Origin: Oegoconia quadripuncta
Taxonomy: Eukaryota; Arthropoda; Insecta; Lepidoptera; Autostichidae
NCBI GenBank assembly: GCA_949316235.1
Contig: OX438742.1
Location: 11,159,315 to 11,223,314, forward strand
Length of the DNA: 64,000 nucleotides
Direction: 5' to 3'
The notes under the pieces are model-generated. The model ran no database searches, was not told where the DNA came from, and saw only the letters and a program-made list of their open reading frames with translations. This document shows positions 43,405 to 51,383 of the stretch, in pieces (within the stretch, counting starts at the first letter, position 1; each line of letters opens with the position of its first letter). The position numbers were made by a program, and so were the translations under genes.

Positions 43405-44540
43405 TGCTATCTTATAGAGGTAGGTATATTAGAGATGTAATTTTTAAAAATTAAGCCTAAAAAAAACGAGCGCTTAGTTTAGATTTTTTTTGAAAACCCA
43501 GTTTTTAATTCGTATCCTAATAACAATAAATACTAACTGATATTTAATTAGGTAGACTTTTGTTAAACACAGTTGATAGATAAAAACAAAGCATGTTACA
43601 GTTAGGCATGCATATGTTTTTGCTGAAAATGTCGAATGCATTGCTTAAGAAATAAAAATGAGAACTAATATTTTGTAACGTAAATAAAGTTAAATACCCA
43701 TAAATTGAGCGGTTTTTTTAAAGAAACAAGTTTTTCAACTAACCTAAAGTACGTTTGTTGCCTAGGCATACCTACTACGCCATGATATTTATGTTTTAAA
43801 GTGCAACTGAACCTCCTATCATTTTATGATGCCCGCATATTCTGTTCGTAAAACCTAACCAGCGAATCAATACTTCTGGGGGTGAAAGAGAACGTACTAA
43901 CTCAGACCTACTCACTCATGCCAATAATAGATTATAAGTACCACTACGGCACAGAATTATATAGTACTAACGTATACGATACAAAGTTAAGAAATAAATA
44001 GCTCCACAACGATATATCAAATATATTTAAATGTAATATCCTCAATCTCGAGAAGGCGCTTGAAACCGTAACTACCTTACCCATACAATTTCGTGCCCTT
44101 CACGGTCAAGAATATGGCACATTCTTTATTTAAAAGCTTACCTCAGCGGCATTTTCACTAGCCCAGGGAAAATGAGGTCAAATAAGAACCCGTCACGGCA
44201 AAAAATTAGTTTATTCATAATTCTGAACCGACTTATATGTATACTTGCTATCTTTGGAGATGTAATTTTGAATTACTAAGCCTAAAAAGAATGATAGCTT
44301 AGTCTAGATTTTTTTTAGTAACACCCTATTATTAATTTGTATCTTAATAACAATAAATACTAACTGACATTTAATTAGGTAGACTTTTGTTAAACACAGT
44401 TAACTTATTGATGGATAAAAAACTAAGCATGTATTTAGGCATGCATGTGTTTTAGCTGAAAATGTCGTTGAGCTGCATTGCATAAGAAATAAAAATGAGA
44501 ACTAATATACTCATAAATTGAGCATTTCTTTTAAAATAGA
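43405..44540 (+). repeat. repeat family D with a 290-bp direct repeat
   Basis: 43405-43730 and 44245-44540 are direct repeats (AACAATAAATACTAACTGA, ATTTAATTAGGTAGACTTTT, GTTAAACACAGTT, AGGCATGCAT, AAATAAAAATGAGAACTAAT). Between them, 43745-43930 is a family D copy (CTATCATTTTATGATGCCCG, AGCGAATCAATACTTCTGGG, GTGAAAGAGAACG) and 43960-44110 matches the flank at 20.5-20.75 kb. The layout looks like an element body flanked by long terminal direct repeats of about 300 bp, with no ORF inside. Confidence 0.5.
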
Positions 44541-44851
44541 TAGGTACTGATATGTTGTTGTATACCTACGTGAAACCTACCTTGTAAAAAAATAAGTTTG
44601 CCTATTCACGCCACACACTCGAGGTCTAATTGATTTGAAATAGAAAAATATTTTATTGTTATACAATAAGACTGTTTACTACAAAACCTGAAAAGCATTT
44701 AAGAGGGTTTATCCCGTCCGATATTCCATACTACTTTCACATTACTATCTTACTACATATATAACTTTCGAGATCAAATTTTTCGAAACGAATAAACCAA
44801 CTAATGCCTTTTTATATGCATAATAGTACATTATGATACAAGTGTGCTATG

Positions 44852-45880
44852 GTGATCATTACATACGAGGCGATATTGTGCGCGCGAGCTGCAAGCGAGC
44901 GCGCAATAAGATAGCCGAGTTGGTAATGATCAGGCACACGCGTTTCATACGACGTTTTTCAACACACTTGAGAGGAAAAAAACTAAAGTCATGTAGGTAT
45001 TAACACAATTTTAATTATTAAAACAATTAGTAAAAGTACAATTTTCAAAACGGTAATTAACAGTTTTTGTTGGTATTTGAACAGTTTATGTTATAGTATT
45101 GGTATTATTAATTATTTCAGTATCTTGGGTGAAAGTTGGCGATGAACTAATATTTTCGGAGAAAGAGTGTGCGTTCTTGCTGCTTTTCCATTGTACAAAA
45201 GTTTCATATGCCGCTAAGTACTTCTCACTTGATTTTGATGGTAAAAGGCTATCACTCGCATTTCTTGCCTCGTTAAGTATATCCGGCGGCGTCAAATTTT
45301 GGTTAGGTTCATTTTCTTCACTTGAAGTAAACATTTTCGACAATATTCTAGCTCAAAGTAACTAAAACTTCGTCGTAACCAACAAATATTTACGAAAAAC
45401 GTTGCATTTTTTTTCTTGGCGCGCGATATCTATGCGCGCGCATGGAAAATGGCGCGAACTACATCGACCAACAGCCAATATTATAAGTGAAAAAAAGTAG
45501 TAGTTTGTTTTTGTAACTTATTTAAGTGAATTAAGGCTAGGTATATCAGTAAATTTCAATATTCATTTAACATCACAATTTAGAAAAAGCATTTTCTGTT
45601 TCCTTCATTATGTAGAATACATTTTGCCACATGAAAACCGAAAAAAATAATTAATACCCGACTAAATACGAAAGGCTTTGTCTTCATACACCTAACTTGC
45701 AATGAGAGACATGTTTAACTTAGTCAGGTTGTTATTATAGCACTTGTGCTGTAATATAATGAAAAAGCACGCGTGTTTAATATCATAGATTATGAGCCTA
45801 AAGGCGGTGTAATAAGAACAACCTTACGAGCAAGTGTGTTGAAAAATACGTAACATCACGTACGCGTGCATCTAAAAGTA
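44852..45880. mobile_element. palindrome-bounded element with integrase-like ORF fragment
   Basis: The left end has GGTGATCATTAC mirrored by GTAATGATCAGG around a GCGCGCGAGC...GAGCGCGC core (44852-44934). Further in, GTTTTTCAACACACTTG (about 44956) is matched in inverted orientation by CAAGTGTGTTGAAAAAT (about 45833). The minus-strand ORF at 45086-45343 lies between. Probably a deletion derivative of a larger DNA element; family uncertain. Confidence 0.4.
45086..45343 (-). pseudogene. tyrosine-recombinase/integrase-like N-terminal fragment
   Basis: An 85-codon frame with ATG start: MSKMFTSSEENEPNQN..., then SLLPSKSSEKYLAAYETFVQ and WKSSKNAHSFSEN. The LLP-KS--KY---Y--F--WK----SFSEN pattern resembles the SAM-like core-binding N-terminus of integrase-like (tyrosine recombinase, Crypton-type) proteins that I associate with arthropod mobile elements. 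After SFSEN the sequence becomes Ser/Thr/Asn-rich and stops, so the catalytic half is missing or lies in a lost exon. The opposite strand is open too (45099-45365), but its translation has no such pattern. Assignment is tentative. Confidence 0.4.
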
Positions 45881-45938
45881 TTGAAACTGAATTAGAGCGA
45901 TTAAAATTTTTCCATCGTAATAGAAAAATGCAATAAGT

Positions 45939-46487
45939 ACACTTTTTAAATTAGATATTTTGAAAATGTTTTCTATTAACTTTTTATATCTATGTATCAC
46001 GTTTAAGGAATTACTCAACGGCATCGATAAAAAACTCCAAAAATTTACACTTAATGACTATTGCATCATCATGATCGGAGAATCTAACTTTCACACCTCT
46101 GAAAACTACGCCGAATTAGTTAATTTGATCAGGCAAAAGTTACAAATAATAAATAACACAAACATAATAATAGCTACGCCTGTTTATATATGTGGGGCAA
46201 GTCTATATAATTACAGGGTTGAACTTTTCAACACATTGCTGCATCAAGACATCCTTACATATAAATATGCCTATTGCTATGACACAAACCAACATTTAGC
46301 ACTTGAAATGTTCTCCCCCCAATCCGGAAAAATAAAAAATAGTGGGATGAGATATGTACTTAAAGAACTAAAGGATGTGATTTTGGCAATTCAAAGTAGC
46401 TACGTGTCATATGAGAAAACGAATGTCGAATCTGCAACACCATCACAACATCTTGAAGACACTAAATCCCAGTTTTTTCGTTTATAA
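45939..46487 (+). pseudogene. LINE-A ORF1 C-terminal part, SGNH-esterase-like
   Basis: An open frame from the presumed 5' truncation point to a stop at 46485-46487, about 182 codons. Motifs: KELLNGIDKKLQKFTLNDYC, CIIMIGESNFHTSENY (resembling SGNH block III, G-x-S-D/N-F) and IIIATPVYICGASLYN. Near the end, MFSPQSGKIKNSGMRYVLKE. Comparable ORF1 proteins of CR1-type LINEs carry an esterase-like domain that helps form ribonucleoprotein particles. The catalytic GDS block and any coiled coil would lie upstream and are missing. The reading continues directly into the ORF2 region with overlap (ORF2 frame open from 46411). Confidence 0.6.
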
Positions 46488-47216
46488 ATATATATATGTT
46501 CTACATCAAAACATTTCAGGACTTATCTCTAAATCGGACCATTTAACTATTTGTTTACAAGAATTGCAGGAACTGGGCACACCTGTAGACGTATTATGTA
46601 TGACCGAGCATAATATGACACCGGAACGTGAGACATATCTAACAATACCGAATTATAAACTACCCACCAGTTTTTCGACAAAGCGCGAGGAGGAGCTTGT
46701 ATTATTGTTAGAGTGGGTACAGAATATAGAGTGTTAAATGATATCTTTAAGTACGCCGTAAAAAATGTTTTCGAATGTTGTGCCATAGAACTTATAAAAC
46801 ATTGTATTGTTATTGCATGTGTATATAGAGTTCCGATGAACAGACGGCAATGTATAGACATTTTTCAAGAACAGTTTGAATTAATGTTAACTAAAATTTC
46901 CAATTTTAGTAATAAAAAAGTAATTATAGGTGGGGATTTTAACATTAATATTTTAGAAGCTAACGCTCTTTCCAAAGATTTCAAACGGCTTATTTTATGT
47001 CATAATCAGACACTGCAATTTAATCAACCTACTAGATTAGAAAGTGGAACTTGTCTTGATAACTTTGTACATAATATAAAGGGATGTAATGGTGAAGTAC
47101 TTGACTTCAATTTATCGGACCATACTGCGCAAATAATCAAATGTCCTGTAAAGAAAACATGTGCGCTTAAGTACTGGCGAGTCAACCAACGTGACTACTG
47201 CTCTCATAATTTGAAT

Positions 47217-48385
47217 GGAGGTTGCGACAAGTCGTCCCCACCAGACCAATAACGACGCGACATAGCTCATTAGAAAGCTCTTTTCATTGCCGTCATTTGT
47301 TACTATGGCGGCCAGTCTCAAAGCTGTGTGTGAAAAAAGTTATAGCTAAAATAAGAACAACTTAATTGTAGTTAAGAAATGTATTGAATCAGACCCCCAC
47401 TAAAACCAATAACGACAAGACATACGTCATTAGAAAGCTCTTTTCATTGCCGTCATTTGTTACTATGGCGGCCAGTCTCAAAGCTGTGTGTGAAAAAAGT
47501 TATAGCTAAAATAAGAACAACTTAATTGTAGTTAAGAAATGCATGGGATCAGACCCCACCGAAATCAATAGCGACGAGACATAGGTCACATTATTATGAA
47601 AGCTCTTTTCATCGCTGTAGCTACTTACTATGGCAGTCAGTAATAAGTCCCTTAGTGACTATTACATCAAGCACGGGAAAAATTTCTTTTTACGTGCCTT
47701 AAACCACACCGCACACTTATAAAATATTTTAAGAGAGATTTATATTGAGAGAGTTTTTACAATAGTATAGTAGTAGTCAAATAAACCCTCGTTATTATAT
47801 TTTACAAAATAGAAGAAATAAACATGTAGTTTGAATATAGAACATAGACTAATATACTTGACGTAATTTGTCATTTTAAATTATATTACTCATTAATAAA
47901 AATCGCGTATAGTAGTATTGGAGATTTTATTATGGAGCGACCTAACAACAATTGCGTTATGTGCCGACGAGGACTGCATAATAGAAGATACCAAAGACAC
48001 CTTTTGACCGAGACTATCCCACACCATCAACCTGCCTTTGCATCTTATGTGCAAGAAAATGCACTATTGGAGGTTTGCTTTAGCTTATACTCTTTGGCTT
48101 CTTTATTTGAACTAGAAACATAACTTTTGTTATGTGACTGCATTTTTCAATAAAAAGCAATTTTATCTTATTTCTGTCAGGTCGCATTCAATAACACCCG
48201 TTACCTCTGTCACCGTTGCTGGCAAAGTGTTGAAATTGCAGTTCGATTGCCGCCGGTGCAACCACCAGAGGAGAACGCGGTGCAACCTCCAGACGAAATC
48301 GCTGTGCAACCCCCCGAAGAATACATTGTTCATGAAGAAAATACAGCATTTCTTCAAGTGCCAAATTATATACGGGCACCGAACA
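47217..48385 (+). repeat. left inverted arm of the transposon
   Basis: Reverse complement of 50044-51383. From 47.55 kb to 48385 I see no difference from the other arm. The first 40 bases are diverged, and it has two rather than three 160-bp units. Homology ends abruptly at ...GCACCGAACA, codon 68 of exon 2. Confidence 0.85.
47233..47552 (+). repeat. two 160-bp subterminal tandem units, left arm
   Basis: AAGCTCTTTTCATTGCCGTC recurs at a 160-bp spacing (47274, 47434). Each unit runs CCAATAACGAC, GGCGGCCAGTCTCAAAGCTG, GTTATAGCTAAAATAAGAAC, CTTAATTGTAGTTAAGAAAT. Part of a third, diverged unit follows to about 47.64 kb. Likely subterminal repeats of the transposon. Confidence 0.8.
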
Positions 48386-48462
48386 TACATCTCGTGAACA
48401 CAATTTTTTTTTTATTAAAAACTGGTTTCGCGTTGGCTACAATCTCACCTGATGGAAAGTGA
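47932..48462 (+). pseudogene. truncated transposase gene in the left arm (exon 1, intron, start of exon 2)
   Basis: A mirror copy of the transposase 5' end. Exon 1 spans 47932-48072, donor GAG^GTTTGC. A 108-bp intron follows, with acceptor TTTCTGTCAG^GTC. Exon 2 codons run from 48181 to 48385. Beyond the arm the frame reads on for about 25 more codons into unrelated repeat DNA and stops at 48460-48462. If spliced, the product would be about 140 residues with the N-terminal Cys cluster (CVMC...YLCHRC) and the three VQPPEE/VQPPDE repeats, but no catalytic domain. It points toward the transposase gene (convergent). Whether it is expressed is unknown; a dominant-negative or DNA-binding regulator is a possibility only. 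Confidence 0.6.
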
Positions 48463-48511
48463 CGATGTAGCCGAAGATGTATCACGCGCACCCAGGAAAT
48501 GCCTATTCACT
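48386..48511. repeat. foreign repeat fragment between arm and transposase stop
   Basis: Poly-T, then GGTTTCGCGTTGGCTACAAT, CTCACCTGATGGAAAGTGAC and GATGTAGCCGAAGATGTATC. This is a diverged piece of the CACCTGATGGAAAG-type repeat seen at 35.74 and 36.86 kb. It marks the junction where the element's own 3' end is missing. Confidence 0.5.
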
Positions 48512-50497
48512 CTAGACTGGACCTATTCTCTGTTGTCGTGACTGGATGCGTCCTCTTAACAACCAACTATTTTGAGGTAAATTGTATAGATGCATGTTAC
48601 CGCGTCCAACATCTCTAAATACTTCTATTATATAAACTCCATTTTGCAAATGTTCACCGCAGTACGATTTTGAAAGTTTTACTTGATAGGAGCCCAACGC
48701 AAACATTATAACATCGTTTTCTGTAAGTGATGGAAAGTCATGCAAGTCAAGTTCGTTAGCATCTATTCTCGTGAATGGAACCCTTTGTCTGTTAAGATTG
48801 TTGTCATTGACATAATCATATAAACGATTAGGCATATTATTTTTTTGGTTAATAGTGTTTACTATAACTTCGGCGTTAATATTGTCTACAATTGGTTCAC
48901 GAAAAGCATTTATTAGGGCACCCGCTATTTTAAAGTCTGTAAATAAGTTGTGTAATGTAGTGTTGAAGTAATCTTGGCGCAATAACTTGAAATCGCGTTT
49001 GAATCTCCCGTTGATTACTTCAACTACCCAGCGACATATAGTTACTAGTCTCGATTTATTGGATTGATCAGTAGTCAACTGTGTTTCAAACCTATCCTTT
49101 GTGGGTGGTAAATGTACTTCATATCCACATGTTTCTAGACTCGCAACAGAATCACGAAAACCTCTGTCAAGAATAAATACATCGTTTTCTTGCAAAAACC
49201 AATTAATCGCGCCGTTTTCATTATTAACCAAATCTGACATAATCGTTGCATCTGACTTTGTAGCAGCAAAAGGGCCTAATATGTCGATAATATATCCATC
49301 GGAACATACAATGAGAAATGGTTTTAATAGGTTAAGATACTTATGTAAGCTATACGACAAACGTTGGAAAGAAAAATTGGAACTACTTTGAATGTACGCA
49401 TAAGTCCCATCGCAAATAACGATAGCTTTTGAGTTTTCGTCATTGCCAAATAGAGCTTTAGGTATCGACAAGTTTCTATCTAGAACATTATCCCTAGTTA
49501 AATGATTAAAACCCATGTGACGAGAAACGAACTCTGTTATTAAACAATTTCTCACTATTTTTAATATTCTTTCAATACTTCGGCGGGACATCTTAAATAA
49601 GCTAGCTAGTCTGAGATTTGTCTCTCCGGTTCGCAGTTTTGTTAAATAAATTCCTAATGCCAACCGTGGTTTACGGTGGCTTTCGATCAACGAAGGAGTT
49701 TCATGAACTATTGTGTTAAACTGTAAGTTATTAAAACCGGTCCAAAAATGCATGTCTACATCTGTTACAGCACCTATTGTTTCAAAGTCTAAATGTCTAC
49801 TGTATTGAACAGCTTTCGTCAAGATTTCACAAATGTCCGCAAATTGATCACTGTTAAAGTCATGTGTCACAGAACAAAATCTTACTAACTCATTCCATGC
49901 ATTTCCTTCAAGGTGTTCTATACATGTGCGAGCATTTTGGGGAACATATAATTTATGTTCCGTTAGTAAATACACCTTTATAGTCTCAGGTATACGTCTA
50001 TTCGGATTATTCTGACAGTTTTGAAAGATGCAGTGTCTAGACGTGTTCGGTGCCCGTATATAATTTGGCACTTGAAGAAATGCTGTATTTTCTTCATGAA
50101 CAATGTATTCTTCGGGGGGTTGCACAGCGATTTCGTCTGGAGGTTGCACCGCGTTCTCCTCTGGTGGTTGCACCGGCGGCAATCGAACTGCAATTTCAAC
50201 ACTTTGCCAGCAACGGTGACAGAGGTAACGGGTGTTATTGAATGCGACCTGACAGAAATAAGATAAAATTGCTTTTTATTGAAAAATGCAGTCACATAAC
50301 AAAAGTTATGTTTCTAGTTCAAATAAAGAAGCCAAAGAGTATAAGCTAAAGCAAACCTCCAATAGTGCATTTTCTTGCACATAAGATGCAAAGGCAGGTT
50401 GATGGTGTGGGATAGTCTCGGTCAAAAGGTGTCTTTGGTATCTTCTATTATGCAGTCCTCGTCGGCACATAACGCAATTGTTGTTAGGTCGCTCCAT
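48512..50497 (-). CDS. DDE transposase (PIF/Harbinger-ISL2EU-Spy group), two exons
   Basis: Model: exon 1 50357-50497 (47 codons, ATG context TTATTATGG), donor GAG^GTTTGC, 108-nt intron, acceptor TTTCTGTCAG^GTC, exon 2 50248-48512. The phase is 0 and the product about 625 residues. The long exon-2 frame from 50182 begins with a non-ATG codon, which is why I extend it through the splice. Residue numbers below count from 50182. N-terminus: CVMC (exon 1), YLCHRC, VQPPEE repeats, then a Cys/His cluster C51/C56...C87/H90. HTH-like segment 180-210 (TNLRLASLFKMSRRSIERIL). DDE_Tnp_4-type catalytic core: D258 (VICDGTYAYI), D339 (FILDRGFRD), E388 (RWVVEVINGRFKR). All three acidic residues are present and no stop or frameshift is seen, so it may be functional. 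It would cut and paste the element from its ends. Confidence 0.8.
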
Positions 50498-51383
50498 AAT
50501 AAAATCTCCAATACTACTATACGCGATTTTTATTAATGAGTAATATAATTTAAAATGACAAATTACGTCAAGTATATTAGTCTATGTTCTATATTCAAAC
50601 TACATGTTTATTTCTTCTATTTTGTAAAATATAATAACGAGGGTTTATTTGACTACTACTATACTATTGTAAAAACTCTCTCAATATAAATCTCTCTTAA
50701 AATATTTTATAAGTGTGCGGTGTGGTTTAAGGCACGTAAAAAGAAATTTTTCCCGTGCTTGATGTAATAGTCACTAAGGGACTTATTACTGACTGCCATA
50801 GTAAGTAGCTACAGCGATGAAAAGAGCTTTCATAATAATGTGACCTATGTCTCGTCGCTATTGATTTCGGTGGGGTCTGATCCCATGCATTTCTTAACTA
50901 CAATTAAGTTGTTCTTATTTTAGCTATAACTTTTTTCACACACAGCTTTGAGACTGGCCGCCATAGCAACAAATGACGGCAATGAAAAGAGCTTTCTAAT
51001 GACGTATGTCTTGTCGTTATTGGTTTTAGTGGGGGTCTGATTCAATACATTTCTTAACTACAATTAAGTTGTTCTTATTTTAGCTATAACTTTTTTCACA
51101 CACAGCTTTGAGACTGGCCGCCATAGTAACAAATGACGGCAATGAAAAGAGCTTTCTAATGACGTATGTCTTGTCGTTATTGGTTTTAGTGGGGGTCTGA
51201 TTCAATACATTTCTTAACTACAATTAAGTTGTTCTTATTTTAGCTATAACTTTTTTCACACACAGCTTTGAGACTGGCCGCCATAGTAACAAATGAAGGC
51301 AATGAAAAGAGCTTTCCAATGAGCTATGTCTCGTCGTTATTGGTCTTGGTGGGGACTGGTCCTATACATTTCGCCCCTTCTCC
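50044..51383 (-). repeat. right inverted arm of the transposon (promoter side)
   Basis: Contains the right terminus, three 160-bp units, the presumed promoter, exon 1, intron and first 68 codons of transposase exon 2. It is about 170 bp longer than the left arm, mostly one extra 160-bp unit. Confidence 0.85.
50891..51345 (-). repeat. three 160-bp subterminal tandem units, right arm
   Basis: TTCTTAACTACAATTAAGTT begins at 50891, 51051 and 51211. The units are near identical (one has ATAGCAACAAATG for ATAGTAACAAATG). Reverse complement of the units at 47.23-47.55 kb. Confidence 0.85.

Larger units (their letters stand above)
47217..51383 (-). mobile_element. 4.17-kb DDE transposon with giant inverted arms, inserted in LINE-A
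   Basis: The ends are GGAGGTTGCGACAAG (left) and, reversed, GGAGAAGGGGCGAAATG (right), with a shared subterminal CCCCACC-AGACCAATAACGACG. The interior encodes a DDE transposase on the minus strand. Both ends are arms of a 1.17- to 1.34-kb inverted repeat. Left flank TTGAAT and right flank TTTAAAG show no duplication longer than one T. ISL2EU duplicates 2 bp, PIF/Harbinger 3 bp, and Spy none (published for AAA|TTT targets). The transposase type plus the missing duplication favour a Spy-like element, but that is inference. Confidence 0.75.

Noticed and set aside
45099..45365. Plus-strand 88-codon ORF
   Set aside because: Shadow of the minus-strand integrase-like frame; its translation has no family pattern.
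48134..48397. ORFs of 62-105 codons on both strands of the arms (48.13-48.46 and 49.98-50.30 kb)
   Set aside because: They cover intron and exon 2 in wrong frames; the spliced transposase model explains the region better.
47217..51383. PIF/Harbinger element with TWA target duplication
   Set aside because: Flanks AAT and TTT do not match each other and the LINE frame is restored without removing any bases; no second (Myb-like) Harbinger ORF is seen.
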